From Deltaproteobacteria bacterium (GTDB lineage: Bacteria; SAR324; JACQKK01), in NCBI GenBank assembly GCA_029858505.1, contig JAOUEW010000003.1, positions 1 through 64,000 on the forward strand: a stretch of DNA of 64,000 bases, read 5' to 3'. A model generated the notes under the pieces. It saw only the letters and a program-made list of their open reading frames with translations, ran no database searches and was not told the origin of the DNA. Below are positions 9,036-18,953 of the stretch, piece by piece (positions within the stretch are counted from its first letter, which is position 1; each line of letters starts with the position of its first letter). The translations under genes and the position numbers were made by a program.

Positions 9036-10091
9036 GGTGGTCTCCTTGATTCAGCGCCTTGCCACGCCGAATACCGCCCGTTTCCCATCGGCCCGATTCC
9101 CCAATTCTCAGGGAACTCCCATTTGATGTTCTGGAGGAACGCTTTCCCCCAATCTGTATTCAACTCTACACCCTTTTCCGGAAAATGTAAAATAGAATAT
9201 ATATTTTCCTTACAACCTTACGGATGCCTTACTTATGTTTTATGATGTTTAATTATATTTTAAATTGTTATATTTTGTTATTATTTGTTATTTATATGAT
9301 TTATATTATGTTTTATTTTATTTTGTGCCTGTTGTGTATTTTTTTACCCATACGAGAACACCCTTCTTCTTTCAATGACGAAAATCAGTTGGACTTTGTT
9401 ATATAACTGTTTTTATGTGTTTTTTTCCTTGTGCATGATATTCATCATATGGCCTTCTTTGTCGTATGCAAACCTACTTATATGTTTTATGACATTATTA
9501 TCTTAGTTATATTATATTTTTGATGTTTAATCTAGTTAGACATGGTTAATTTCTTGCATTTATTTGTTCTTTGGTTATGATTCGTTATCTTAGTTAATTT
9601 TGTTTTCATGTTTATCAAAACCCCAGGGCAACCGGTGGGGCCGTACAGTGAGCTAAATACAGAGAACCTTCACGAGTGAATAACGCTGGATGCACAGGCA
9701 GGGGCGAGGGAAGAGGGGAAAAATGATGCTGGCAAATAGGACGAGTAGGCGATTTCAGTTTGGTCTCAAATTTTTCTGTTACCCCCTTCGAAATCTGTAA
9801 AGTTCATTGCTCTATGATATTGTTTGTGTATTATGTTAAATGTTGTTTAGCATGTGAATTTATGTTGCATTGATAAACTTATGAATATCTCTTGATCTTT
9901 CGGTTTTATGTTTGTTATGGTTACACGCTGTACACAAAACTCCCTCTTTTTTCCGACGAAATTGGCTGCTTAGGGGCAGGGGAGTACGCTTCAACGGGTT
10001 GTCATATAAATACTTAAATTAGGTCAAGATTTCTCGGGAATCCACTCCCGGAGGAATAAATTCATTAAACTTCGCTAAAGAGATTTACACT
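9036..10091. other. AT-rich intergenic region with a GC-richer island
   Basis: About 1,050 bases separate the divergent CNB2 and chemoreceptor 1 genes. From about 9180 to 9610 and 9790 to 10020 the DNA is very AT-rich, far from its surroundings, with many TTATAT/TGTTAT words. A GC-richer island at about 9615-9750 includes a possible CCCCA/TGGGG hairpin (9622-9641) and a 23-codon open frame at 9608-9679 (MFIKTPGQPVGPYSELN...), which might be a remnant of a former gene. I see no transposase, tRNA or known riboswitch. Confidence 0.6.
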
Positions 10092-12239
10092 ATGGAACAA
10101 CATAAACAAAACACCATGTCCGCCCGGATCACTGGCAAGCTGGGCAACCGCCTGATGGCGGCGTTCCTGGGGGTGGGGTTGTTGCCCTTCGCCATTCTGG
10201 CGGGGCTGGCCTATTGGCAGGCCTCCAGCGCCTTGGAAAAGGAGATTGGTAACAAATTCGAAGCCATCCGCGACGACCGCAAGGCGGCCCTGGAGCAAAA
10301 CTTCAAACGTATGATGAGCGATGTAAAGGACTTGCAAAAGAATGCCCGCATTACAAACGGGGTCAAAACGTTTTCGTCATTGTTCCGCCAGGGGGTGACC
10401 AGCGGAGCCTTTCAGGCCCAGCACGCCCAAACCCTGGCTGGCTTGAAAAGCCTACAAGAAGCCCAGGGGGTTTACGATATTTTCTTTATCGACCCCTCAG
10501 GGAACGTGGTGTACACCCTGGCCAAGGAATCTGACCTGGGGCAAAACGTGGTGACGGGCCCGCTGAAAAACAGCGGCCTGGGGCGGTTGTTCCAGCAGGC
10601 CAAAAAGGAAGTTCACTTCGAGGACTTTGCCTATTACGAACCCTCCAAGGCCCCGGCGGCCTTCGCCGGAACCCCTATCTACGACAACGGAAAATTCCTG
10701 GGGGTGGCGGCGGTGCAGGTGTCGTTGGACAACATCAACGCCATCACCCAGATCCGCACCGGCATGGGGGAGTCAGGTGAAGTGTATTTGGTGGGGCCAG
10801 ACCACCACCTGCGAAGTGACTCCACCTTAACCCAGGAGATGAACGTCACCAACTCCTTCAACAAAGACAAAAAGGTGGAAACGGATTCGGCGGTTCAGGC
10901 TTTGGCCGGTAAAAGCGGCGTATGGAGCACCACCGATTACCGCGGCGTAGAAACGTACACCGCCTACGGCCCGGTGAAAGCCGGAGATTACACATGGGCC
11001 TTGATGGCTGAAATTGACTTGGCGGAAGCCTTTAGTCCCATCACCATGATGATGTGGACTATTTTGGCAGTTGCCCTGGTGGGAACGGTATTGATTATCC
11101 TGGCCGGGTTGATTTTGGCCCGCTCCATCACCACCCCCATTTTGCAGGTGAGCGACACCATGAAAGTGGTGGCCGGAGGCGACTTTACCGCACGGGTGAA
11201 CGTAAACCGGGAAGATGAAATTGGCCAACTGGCCAACGCCATCAATTCCACGGTGGGCAACCTTCAAGACCTGTTCCGCCAGTTCACCGACAACGCCAAG
11301 AGCCTGGCCAGCAACTCCGAAGAACTCTCCGCCGTGGCCACCCAGCTGGCGGCCAGCACCGACGAGATGACCCACCAAGCCCAAAACGTGGCCAGCTCCA
11401 CCGAGGAGATGTCGGCCAACATCAACTCCATGGCCACCGGGGTGGAGGAAATGAGCGTGAACGTGAACTCGGTGTCTACCGGCGCCGAGCAGATGACCAG
11501 CAACGTGTCCAGCGTGGCCAGCAGCGTGGAGGAAATGAGCTCTAGCTTTGAGCATATTTCTCAGGCCGCCAACGAGGCCTCCAACGTGGCGGGCAAGGCC
11601 CAAAGCCTGTCCAACAACGCCTCCGACACCATGAACTCCCTGGGTGTGGCGGCCAAGGAAATCGGCGAAGTGACGGAAGTCATCAAGCGCATTGCCGAGC
11701 AGACCAACCTGCTGGCCCTGAACGCCACCATCGAGGCGGCCTCGGCGGGAGACGCGGGTAAGGGCTTCGCCGTGGTGGCCAACGAAATTAAAGAGCTGGC
11801 CAACCAATCCGCTGGCGCCGCCGAGAACATCGCCAAGAAAATCGGCGATATTCAAAAGCGCACCGATGACGCCGTGAAGGTCATCTCCAACGTCACGGGC
11901 ATCATCGGCACCATCAACGACTCGGTGGGGCTCATCACCAAGTCGGTGAACGAGCAATCCCAGGCCGCCGGAGAAATTGCCAACAATGTGGGAGAAGCTT
12001 CCAGAGTGGTGTCTAACGTGGCGGCCTCCATTGCCGAGGTCTCCAAAGGCTCCAACGATATGTCCCGCAACGCGGGGGAAGCCGCCCGTGGGGCCAACGA
12101 GATTTCCAACAACATTCAGGGAATCAACCAGGCGGTGGGCGGGGCTTCCAGCGGCATCCAGCAAATTTCCGCTTCGGCCAACACCCTGGCCCAAATGGCC
12201 GGAGACCTGGAAAAAGCCGTGCAGCGGTTTCGAGTGTAA
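10092..12239 (+). CDS. Methyl-accepting chemotaxis protein, receptor 1 (715 aa)
   Basis: It is a membrane chemoreceptor feeding CheA/CheW. Domain order: TM1 about 23-45; a periplasmic Cache-like sensor about 46-315 ([13 protein letters not shown], then [16 protein letters not shown]); TM2 about 317-343; HAMP about 344-398; a long Ser/Ala/Asn-rich coiled coil; and the signalling hairpin tip about 529-575 ([17 protein letters not shown]). The tail ends AVQRFRV, with no NWETF-type CheR tether. It is a near copy of receptor 2 at 55840, with the largest differences in the sensor. A second in-frame Met follows 11 codons later. A terminator follows directly. Confidence 0.95.
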   Translation: MEQHKQNTMSARITGKLGNRLMAAFLGVGLLPFAILAGLAYWQASSALEKEIGNKFEAIRDDRKAALEQNFKRMMSDVKDLQKNARITNGVKTFSSLFRQGVTSGAFQAQHAQTLAGLKSLQEAQGVYDIFFIDPSGNVVYTLAKESDLGQNVVTGPLKNSGLGRLFQQAKKEVHFEDFAYYEPSKAPAAFAGTPIYDNGKFLGVAAVQVSLDNINAITQIRTGMGESGEVYLVGPDHHLRSDSTLTQEMNVTNSFNKDKKVETDSAVQALAGKSGVWSTTDYRGVETYTAYGPVKAGDYTWALMAEIDLAEAFSPITMMMWTILAVALVGTVLIILAGLILARSITTPILQVSDTMKVVAGGDFTARVNVNREDEIGQLANAINSTVGNLQDLFRQFTDNAKSLASNSEELSAVATQLAASTDEMTHQAQNVASSTEEMSANINSMATGVEEMSVNVNSVSTGAEQMTSNVSSVASSVEEMSSSFEHISQAANEASNVAGKAQSLSNNASDTMNSLGVAAKEIGEVTEVIKRIAEQTNLLALNATIEAASAGDAGKGFAVVANEIKELANQSAGAAENIAKKIGDIQKRTDDAVKVISNVTGIIGTINDSVGLITKSVNEQSQAAGEIANNVGEASRVVSNVAASIAEVSKGSNDMSRNAGEAARGANEISNNIQGINQAVGGASSGIQQISASANTLAQMAGDLEKAVQRFRV

Positions 12240-12269
12240 GATCTCTGCGCCCGTGTGTTATCTTTCCCC

Positions 12270-12310
12270 ATCCCCCTTCTCCTATTTCTTGGAGAAGGGG
12301 GATTTTTTTT
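12270..12310 (+). terminator. Rho-independent terminator after receptor 1
   Basis: A perfect 13-bp stem, ATCCCCCTTCTCC (12270-12282) with GGAGAAGGGGGAT (12291-12303), has an 8-base loop and runs into eight T residues. It lies 30 bases past the receptor stop codon and separates it from the convergent holA gene. Confidence 0.93.
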
Positions 12311-12361
12311 GGAGAATGACACAGGGCTTCAAAGCAAATGGCAGGCAGGGAAGATCGGCTG

Positions 12362-13747
12362 TCAGGTGATTCGGTAATGGGGAAGGGCCTGGTGGAAGCG
12401 CCCCCGGCACACGGCCTCGGCCAGGTCTTGAAACAACACCGGGGCCAAATGGCTGTGAAGCTTGGTGGTGCGGTCCAACTGGGCCAGGGCTTGCAGAATG
12501 CGCTCCAGTTCCAACGGGGTGAACCGGTGGGCCTGCCGCTTCATTTTCTGGGCAATGAACGGATGAATTTTCAGCCGGGCAGCCACGCCCGCCTCCGATC
12601 CCTCTCCCAACTGCTCCAGCCCGTGTATCAGGTACAACTGGCGGAAGTGCCGGGCCATCAGGGCCACCAGCATGGGGTGTTCCCCCGGAGAGTGGTTCTG
12701 CACGTGGCGCAGCACCGCCAGGGCCCCCTCCAGGTCCCGCTCTCCCAGTTTTTCATTCAACTGAAAGGCCGACCCCCCATGGTGGTCGTGAAGGGTTTCT
12801 GCCAGCCGCTCGATTGTGGGGGGGCCCTTGGAGCCAAACAGCAGGGCCAGCTTCTCCAGTTCCTGGGCCAAACGGCCCAGGTCATTCCCCACGTAATGAA
12901 TCACCAGGTCGGCCTGGGTGGGGTTCAGCGTCACCCCCCGCCGGGCTCCCTCCTCCACCACCCAGCGGGTGGGGGTGTGGTCCTCGTAGGTAATAAATTT
13001 TTCCAGGGCGCCGTTTTCCTTCACGGCCTTCAGCAGGGCGGCAGAAATATCTTTTTCTCTGGGCACCTGGGCGGTAAGCAGCAAATGGCAGCCTTCGGGG
13101 GGCGTCTTCACCATCCGCAGCAACAACGCATGGAGCTTTCCCGTGCCCTGAATGGGGGGGGCGTCTTCTTCAGGCTCCTCGCCGGGCAGCAGAAACCGGC
13201 CCTTGATCACGCTTTTCAGGAAGGGCCCCAGTTCTAACAGATGTCGGGTGTCTCCCTTGGCCAGCAGAAACAGGGTGTCTCCGGCAGAGGGGGTCAACAC
13301 CCAGCCGTGGGGGCCCTCCTCCGCCATCACCCAGCGGGTTAAGGGAGTGGGGTTGCGGCGAGAGCCAGGGGGCAGGTCTCCCTCGGCGGCCCAAACTTCC
13401 CGCCCCGCCCATTCGGTGCGATACAGCAGGGTTTCCTCCAACTGGCGCAGGATGTTCCCCTGCCCCTTGGACGGCGGACGAACCTTCTCTACCCCGTCCA
13501 GCCGCACCAGGTAGCGCCCCCCCAACATCGGCACCGACTCGCAGGCAATCTGAAATTGTTCCAGCCTGGCTTGGGCAGATTCTCCCCCGCCCGAGCGTAT
13601 CAGCTCCGCCGCGTCGAACCGGTGATAGGCAAAGTCTCGGGGCAAATCTCCCAATATTTTCTGCTCAAAGGCGGCAGAGGCCTGGTCCAACGAATAGGGC
13701 TGGTTGCCATACACCAGCAGCACGGGTTTCAGGGGGGCGCGGGCCAT
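12362..13747 (-). CDS. holA: DNA polymerase III delta subunit
   Basis: This clamp-loader subunit opens the beta sliding clamp. The N-terminus (PVLLVYGNQPYSLDQA) and the AYHRFDAAE segment fit domain I. HLLLTAQVPREKD and the later LALLFGSKGPPTIE and GGSAFQLNEKLGERD segments fit domains II-III, with the HPMLVALMARHFRQLY helix near the end. At 461 aa it is about 120 longer than usual. The extra length lies in about residues 110-215 (WAAEGDLPPGSRRN... to ...GTGKLHALLLR), an insertion into domain I. It starts 4 bases after ptsP ends, so it is probably translated from the same mRNA. It is recognised by family resemblance, with moderate certainty. Confidence 0.8.
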   Translation of the reverse strand: MARAPLKPVLLVYGNQPYSLDQASAAFEQKILGDLPRDFAYHRFDAAELIRSGGGESAQARLEQFQIACESVPMLGGRYLVRLDGVEKVRPPSKGQGNILRQLEETLLYRTEWAGREVWAAEGDLPPGSRRNPTPLTRWVMAEEGPHGWVLTPSAGDTLFLLAKGDTRHLLELGPFLKSVIKGRFLLPGEEPEEDAPPIQGTGKLHALLLRMVKTPPEGCHLLLTAQVPREKDISAALLKAVKENGALEKFITYEDHTPTRWVVEEGARRGVTLNPTQADLVIHYVGNDLGRLAQELEKLALLFGSKGPPTIERLAETLHDHHGGSAFQLNEKLGERDLEGALAVLRHVQNHSPGEHPMLVALMARHFRQLYLIHGLEQLGEGSEAGVAARLKIHPFIAQKMKRQAHRFTPLELERILQALAQLDRTTKLHSHLAPVLFQDLAEAVCRGRFHQALPHYRIT

Positions 13748-13751
13748 GGGT

Positions 13752-16079
13752 TCATCTTCCCAGGGGGTTGATCATCATGCGGATGTTGCGCCGCACCACC
13801 GCGGCCGAGGTGGATGACAGCGCCATTTGGGCCACCTGCTGGGCCTGTTGCATGGTAATCTGAGAGAGCAAATCCTTCACCAACGGGATCAGCGGGGCAT
13901 GCATAGACAACTGGCGCAGGCCCAGCCCCACCAGCACCACGCAGCCCTCGGTGTCCGAAGCCAGCTCTCCGCACAGTTCCACCGGTTTGTCATGGCGGCG
14001 GCCCACATCCACCAGCCATTGAATCAACCGCAGCACCGCTGGCTCCAGCGGGTCATACAGGTGGTTCACGAAAGGATTGTTGCGATCCACCCCCAGGGTG
14101 TACTGGGTTAAATCGTTGGAGCCGATGGACATGAAATCCAGTTCTTCGGCGTACAGGTCGGCCATCATCACCGATGACGGCACCTCGAACAACATGCCCA
14201 GCTTGGGGTTGGGGGCCTCCCGCCCCGTTTCCGCTCGCATCCGCTCTCGCTCTTCCTGAAAGATTCGCTTGGCCAAAAACAGTTCGTCCACCTGACTGAT
14301 CAGGGGGAACATGATCCGGCAGTCTCCTTTTTCGGCGGCCATCAACAGCGCTTGAAACTGGTCTCGCAGCAACTGAACGTTTTGCAACTGGTAGCGAATG
14401 GACCGCAGCCCCAGAAACGGGTTGTCCTCCCGCGGGAAGTTCAGGTACGACGGATAGCGTTCTCCCCCAAAATCCAGGGTGCGGAACACCACGGGTTTTC
14501 CGGCGGAAGACTCCATGGCCCGGATGTAAAACTGGGCCATTTCATCTACTGTGGGCCGCCGGGTGTGCATCAGGTACTGCACCTCGGTGCGAAACAACCC
14601 AATGCCTTCCGCTCCGTAGCGTTGGCAGTCGGCCAGGTCGTTGTCTAGCCCCACGTTGCCCATCAGGGTCACCGGCATGCCGTCCTGGGTGGCGCAGGAT
14701 ACGTTTCGCAGGCCATCCAGGTGATCCAAATATTTTCCCCGGGTATCTTGATAACGGGCATACTCCTTCACCACATGGGCATCCGGGTTAATCAGCACCA
14801 GCCCCTGCTGGCCGTCCACCAACAGAGTTTCGTTGCCCACCAAGCTTAACGGGTTATCCACCCCTGTCACCGCTGGAATGCGCAGAGACCGGGCCAGGAT
14901 GGCCGCGTGAGACACATACCCCCCTAACCGGGTAACAATCCCCTTTACCCTGGTGGGGTCCAACCGGGCGGTGTCGGAGGGTGTCAGCATGTCGGCTACC
15001 AGAATGCCTTCCTGCATCTCTTGCCCCGCAAGGGCCCCTCCGTGCCCCAGGTGCCGCAACAGCCGGTGGCCCACGTCTTCCAGGTCCGCGCCACGCTCTC
15101 GTAAGTAAGGGTCGGAGAGACGCTGGAAGGTGGCCAGATAATCCCTCACCACCCGGTTCACCGCCCAGGGTGCTGAGACGCCTTGGTTGATCCGATCGCT
15201 GATCTTGCGAATAAAGCCCCGGTCTTCCAAGAACAACAGGTGCGAATGGAAAATCGCCGCGTCAGCTTCTCCCAGCCGCTGGGTCACATCCCGAATCAGT
15301 TCTAAAATTTCCTGCTCCGAGGCCCGGATGGCCCGCTCCAAATCTGCCAGTTCCTGCTCCGGGCTGCCTAGGGGGGCCGGGTCAGGCTCACCGGTCATCC
15401 CCCGCCGCAGCAGAATGGGCTTGCCCTGGGCCACCCCTGGGGCCACCGGGCGCCCCTCCCAACGCAGCGATTTCTTTTTCTTTTTGCGGGGGGTCGGACC
15501 TTCCGGTTCCTGGGTTTCCCGCTGCATCCGGTCCACCAGCATGGCCTTGGAAATCAGGCCGGTGATCTGACTGGAAATGGTGACCAGCAGGTTCTCTTCA
15601 TCGGGGGAAAACAACCGGCTTTCTTGATTTTGAATGATAAGAACCCCCAGGATCTTGCGGAATTCAATCAGCGGAACGCCGCACAGCGAGGAGAGTTTCT
15701 CTTCGTCAATGTGGGGGAAATATTTGTACCTGGGGTGCTTGTTTACATCGGTCAGGTTCACTGGTCGGCCGGTTTCAGCCACCAAGCCGATCAACCCCTC
15801 CTTCAGCGGCATACGCACCATTCCCACGGCCGACTGGCTAAGCCCATGGGTGGCCTTCAACACCAGTTCTTGGGTGGTTTCGTCTAGAAGGTACAACGAA
15901 CAAACATCCACCTCCATACGCCGGGCCACCAGCGCCACAATCTGGGCCAGGGTTTCCTCTAAAGAGTGAGAGGTGGTGATAACCTGGCCGATGTCGATGA
16001 GGGTTTGCAGGATTTCCGCCTGGCTGGTGGACCCTCCTAATCCTGGGAACGCGGCATTGGATGCGGGTTTTTCCACCAT
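13752..16079 (-). CDS. ptsP: GAF-domain phosphoenolpyruvate-protein phosphotransferase (nitrogen-PTS EI)
   Basis: It is the first enzyme of the nitrogen-related phosphotransfer chain, passing phosphate from PEP to NPr. A GAF domain covers about residues 20-180 (LEETLAQIVALVARRMEVD..., ending near LISKAMLVDRM). A basic KKKKKS linker near 200 leads to the EI N-terminal and swivelling domains. The phosphohistidine is in GGYVSHAAILARSLRIPAV. The PEP-binding barrel follows (GNVGLDNDL, GIGLFRTEVQYL, RTLDFGGERYPSYLN, FMSIGSNDLTQYTLGVDR, ELCGELASD). At 775 aa it is a full-length PtsP. The ATG at 16079 is preferred over a TTG 6 bases upstream. holA follows; no rpoN, ptsN or NPr gene is present. Confidence 0.94.
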   Translation of the reverse strand: MVEKPASNAAFPGLGGSTSQAEILQTLIDIGQVITTSHSLEETLAQIVALVARRMEVDVCSLYLLDETTQELVLKATHGLSQSAVGMVRMPLKEGLIGLVAETGRPVNLTDVNKHPRYKYFPHIDEEKLSSLCGVPLIEFRKILGVLIIQNQESRLFSPDEENLLVTISSQITGLISKAMLVDRMQRETQEPEGPTPRKKKKKSLRWEGRPVAPGVAQGKPILLRRGMTGEPDPAPLGSPEQELADLERAIRASEQEILELIRDVTQRLGEADAAIFHSHLLFLEDRGFIRKISDRINQGVSAPWAVNRVVRDYLATFQRLSDPYLRERGADLEDVGHRLLRHLGHGGALAGQEMQEGILVADMLTPSDTARLDPTRVKGIVTRLGGYVSHAAILARSLRIPAVTGVDNPLSLVGNETLLVDGQQGLVLINPDAHVVKEYARYQDTRGKYLDHLDGLRNVSCATQDGMPVTLMGNVGLDNDLADCQRYGAEGIGLFRTEVQYLMHTRRPTVDEMAQFYIRAMESSAGKPVVFRTLDFGGERYPSYLNFPREDNPFLGLRSIRYQLQNVQLLRDQFQALLMAAEKGDCRIMFPLISQVDELFLAKRIFQEERERMRAETGREAPNPKLGMLFEVPSSVMMADLYAEELDFMSIGSNDLTQYTLGVDRNNPFVNHLYDPLEPAVLRLIQWLVDVGRRHDKPVELCGELASDTEGCVVLVGLGLRQLSMHAPLIPLVKDLLSQITMQQAQQVAQMALSSTSAAVVRRNIRMMINPLGR

Positions 16080-16191
16080 GAGCAAAGACCGGGGAGAAGA
16101 AGATGTGAAACCGGGTCTTTCAGCCTGTTCAGGGCTGGAGTATGATAATCACCGGAGGACAAACAAATTTAGGTCATTCTAGCGGAACCCC

Positions 16192-17301
16192 TTGATACGA
16201 ACAACAAAAATCAATTTTTCCCGGAACTGGCGTCAGTCGCTGGAGGATTTGATCCAAAGCGCCCTGCGCCAACAGGTGTTTCCGGGAATTGAAGTGCTGG
16301 TGGCCCAGGGAGAAAATATCCTGCTGCACCAGGCCTGGGGTCGGCTAGAGTTGGGGCCGGAGGCCCAGGAGACCCAACCCGGAACCGTGTGGGACATCGC
16401 CTCCATCACCAAACCCGTGGCCACCGCCACCTCTCTGCTCGTATTGGTAGAGCAGGGGAAGGTTTCCCTGGAAGACAAGCTGTTGGATTTCTTTCCCGCC
16501 TTCGACACCCCAGAAAAAGCCGGCATCACCCTGCGCCACCTGCTGACCCACACCTCTGGGTTGCCTGCCTTGGTGAACTTGTTCTCTGAACCCATGAGCC
16601 AAACCGAGGCCGTGGAGCGGCTGATTCACTTGCCGCTAAAAACCCCCACGGGGACCGCCATGCTGTACGGCGACCCTAACTTTCTGCTGTTGGGAGAGGT
16701 CATCCGCCGCACCAGCGGCCAAACGTTAAGCGAATTTTTCCACCAGAACGTGGCCCACCCCCTGGGGCTGACCCGCACGGCCTTTCACCCCCTGGAGCAG
16801 GGGTGGAAAGAACCCATCGCCCCCACCCAGTTCTGCACCCTGCGGGGCCAGTTGTTGCGGGGGGTGGTCCACGATGAAAACAGCTGGGTGCTGGGAGGAG
16901 AAGGCGGGAACGCCGGGTTGTTTTCCACCGCGCCAGACCTGCACCGGTTTGCTCGTCTGATGCTGGAAAAGGGCGCTCTGGACGACGTGCGGATATTGTC
17001 TCGGGCGGCGGTGGAAGCCATGACCGCCAACCAGAACCCCCGCCACCTGGCCCCCCGGGGGCTGGGGTGGGACATGAAGGGTACTGGTTTTGGCTATATG
17101 AGCTGCGGGGAACTGATGGCCACCGGGACCATCGGCCATACGGGGTTCACGGGGACATCCCTGTGGATGGAGCCAGATTCTGGCTTGTTGGTGATTGTGC
17201 TCACCAACCGAGTGCATGTCTCTCGGGAGAAAAACCAGCAAGACATGATCCGCTTCCGCCCCCGCATTCACAACCTGTTGGTTTCCGTCTTCGGAGAATA
17301 A
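16192..17301 (+). CDS. Serine hydrolase of the class C beta-lactamase / penicillin-binding fold, 369 aa
   Basis: The SxxK catalytic motif is SITK (71-74) in the context VWDIASITKPVATA. The second motif region, LYGDPNFLLLGEVI, has Tyr-Gly-Asp in place of the usual Tyr-x-Asn. The third is IGHTGFTGTSLW near 320. No signal peptide is visible, so it is cytoplasmic or exported unconventionally; family members include esterases, D-aminopeptidases and carboxypeptidases. The start is TTG at 16192, the only usable codon after the upstream stop, and its Shine-Dalgarno sequence is weak. It diverges from ptsP. The substrate is unknown, and antibiotic resistance should not be assumed. Confidence 0.85.
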   Translation: MIRTTKINFSRNWRQSLEDLIQSALRQQVFPGIEVLVAQGENILLHQAWGRLELGPEAQETQPGTVWDIASITKPVATATSLLVLVEQGKVSLEDKLLDFFPAFDTPEKAGITLRHLLTHTSGLPALVNLFSEPMSQTEAVERLIHLPLKTPTGTAMLYGDPNFLLLGEVIRRTSGQTLSEFFHQNVAHPLGLTRTAFHPLEQGWKEPIAPTQFCTLRGQLLRGVVHDENSWVLGGEGGNAGLFSTAPDLHRFARLMLEKGALDDVRILSRAAVEAMTANQNPRHLAPRGLGWDMKGTGFGYMSCGELMATGTIGHTGFTGTSLWMEPDSGLLVIVLTNRVHVSREKNQQDMIRFRPRIHNLLVSVFGE

Positions 17302-17404
17302 CCGAAAGACCATCCAGGGGCAGCAGAGCGCCCGCTACGTTTCTATCCTATCTACCCTACTCCTTCTAACCAGACGCCCCCCTTCTCTCTACTCTCTCCG
17401 CTAT

Positions 17405-18676
17405 TTATGGCTGCGGAACCAGATACACCTCCTGAAACAAATAATGGTATTCCTGGAGTTTTTTCTTCAGGGTTTGGGCTTCGGCTTGGGTCAGGTGTTC
17501 GATCCGAATGCGGTGCATGGGTTTGCCCTTCCCATCGGGCTGGGTCTGCACCTTGATTTGAGCGGGAGCCACCCGGCCCTTCAGCAGGGCCAAGTAGCGG
17601 TCGCGGCAGGCATCGGAAGTACAGGCCCCCACTTGCAGGGCATAGGAACCACCTGCCGAAGGATTATACCCCGGTGCTGGCACGGCTGGCTTTGAAGCCG
17701 AAGCTTTTGGCTTGTCTGGGCTGGACGTAGGTTTGGCAGAAGCTTTGGCCGCAGGTTGCGTTTGGGCCACTGGTTCTGCAACCGGGCCAGTGGTGGCCGA
17801 AACAGGTTGAGATGAGCCAGCCGAAGGTTTGCCAGCCGAAGGTTTGGCCGCCGAAGTCAGCACCGGTGCTGGTGCCGCCACCGCATCCGCCCCACTCTCC
17901 ACGGGAGGCAGGTGAGATTCCTCCGGCTTCTCCCCCACGCCTTCCTGGGGGAAGGCCGGGGCATCGGCTAGAAAAAAGGGGTTTTCAGCCGAGGCACCCG
18001 TTCCATCCGTGGCGGGCAAGGCCGTGGCCGACCAGTCGGCCCCCACAGACGGTGCCAGGGGAGAGGCCTCCCAGGGGTTCGGGGCGCCGGGGGGCAGCAG
18101 GGCCAGCATCACTCCCCCCAACCCCAGGCCAAATAGCATGATGCCCAGCATGGCAAACTTCACCAGCCGGGGCAGCCGCAACCCTGGCAGCCCCAGGGCT
18201 TTCTTGTCTCCCCGCCATTTCTTTCCAGGGGGCAGAAACTCCGTCGGGTTTTGAAGAGCAGTGGAAGCCAACGGGGTTATGGCATCTGAAGAAAGCTTGG
18301 GGGGGGAAATATCCGCAACCGCCGGTTCCACAGAAGGAGTGGCGGGACGCATAGCCGACCCGGTCCGTCCCCGCAGGGCCTGCTCCCACCGGCTGGCCAA
18401 ATGTTCCGGATCGGGAATAGGTTCGGCTGCGGCTGAAGATTTAGGCTTTGCCCAGGCTGGCCGCAGGGCGGTCAACTTTTCAAAAAAACCGGTTAATTCA
18501 GATGTTCCAGCCCCAGGGGCTGGTTTGGCTGCTTTTTGGGGGGTACCAGCAGCCTGTTGGGCAGACCCAGAAAGATTTGAGGCTTGACGTTTGGCGGGGG
18601 GAAGCGTTTGTTTGGCGGGCCGCGGCGCGGAATCATCCGGATCACGGTCTTGTTCGGTTAGTTCATGGATGGGCAT
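17405..18676 (-). CDS. SPOR-domain membrane protein, 423 aa
   Basis: The likely role is septal peptidoglycan binding. A long disordered cytoplasmic region (1-170), rich in Pro, Ala, Lys and Ser, precedes one membrane segment (about 172-192, FAMLGIMLFGLGLGGVMLAL). A periplasmic Pro/Ala/Ser/Lys-rich linker follows, with KPSAGKPSAGS-type repeats. The final 78 residues form the SPOR domain, beginning GGSYALQVGACTS and ending EVYLVPQP. The start at 18676 has a strong AGGAGG 4-5 bases upstream; a longer frame from 18745 is rejected. The layout resembles FtsN/DedD, but the remainder shows no specific match. It is convergent with the serine hydrolase gene. Confidence 0.88.
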   Translation of the reverse strand: MPIHELTEQDRDPDDSAPRPAKQTLPPAKRQASNLSGSAQQAAGTPQKAAKPAPGAGTSELTGFFEKLTALRPAWAKPKSSAAAEPIPDPEHLASRWEQALRGRTGSAMRPATPSVEPAVADISPPKLSSDAITPLASTALQNPTEFLPPGKKWRGDKKALGLPGLRLPRLVKFAMLGIMLFGLGLGGVMLALLPPGAPNPWEASPLAPSVGADWSATALPATDGTGASAENPFFLADAPAFPQEGVGEKPEESHLPPVESGADAVAAPAPVLTSAAKPSAGKPSAGSSQPVSATTGPVAEPVAQTQPAAKASAKPTSSPDKPKASASKPAVPAPGYNPSAGGSYALQVGACTSDACRDRYLALLKGRVAPAQIKVQTQPDGKGKPMHRIRIEHLTQAEAQTLKKKLQEYHYLFQEVYLVPQP

Positions 18677-18824
18677 AGGGCCTCCTGGCGGATTCCCGGG
18701 ATTCCATCCCCGGGAAAGGGTCTGGTCAAGCCGAGCACCCTCCATGGCGCTTTACGGCTTATGGCTTTGATCCTGCGTGACTTTCCATGAAAAAGTCAAC
18801 CGAAAAATCTGCCCACGGATCTTA

Positions 18825-18943
18825 GGAGACCACGGCATTCCTTTTTTCCCCATCCCCCAGCCCTTTTCCCTGAGGGGTTAATTTCATTAGGGTGCGAAGC
18901 CCCCCATTTCTCCCCCAACAAAACCGGTTATGCACAGGTCTTA
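18825..18943. repeat. Dispersed palindromic element, copy next to phoU
   Basis: The left end GGAGACCACGGCATTCC (18825-18841) pairs imperfectly with the right end AACCGGTTATGCACAGGTCT (18923-18942). The interior keeps the family blocks TTTTTTCCCCATCCCCC, GGGTGCGAAGCCCCCC and the GTTTTGTT segment next to the right end. It lies 10 bases beyond the phoU stop codon, in the only intergenic space between phoU and the upstream end of the SPOR gene. Confidence 0.78.
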
Positions 18944-18953
18944 TTTCATCTAT

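Noticed and set aside
9224-9406. 60-codon hydrophobic open frame
   Set aside because: It is made of AT-rich codons (Ile, Leu, Phe, Tyr) in an AT-rich spacer; such frames arise by chance there, and it has no start signal.
9619-9760. c-di-GMP riboswitch-like core
   Set aside because: Some words resembled the GEMM motif, but the conserved loop and spacing could not be matched.
10827-12194. Long antisense open frame of 455 codons within receptor 1
   Set aside because: It reads as low-complexity Gly/His/Val shadow from the coiled-coil codon pattern of the receptor gene; no ribosome site or recognisable domain.
16192-17301. Antibiotic-resistance beta-lactamase
   Set aside because: The fold is shared by many esterases and peptidases; the second motif is not the usual Tyr-x-Asn and no signal peptide is present, so resistance is not supported.
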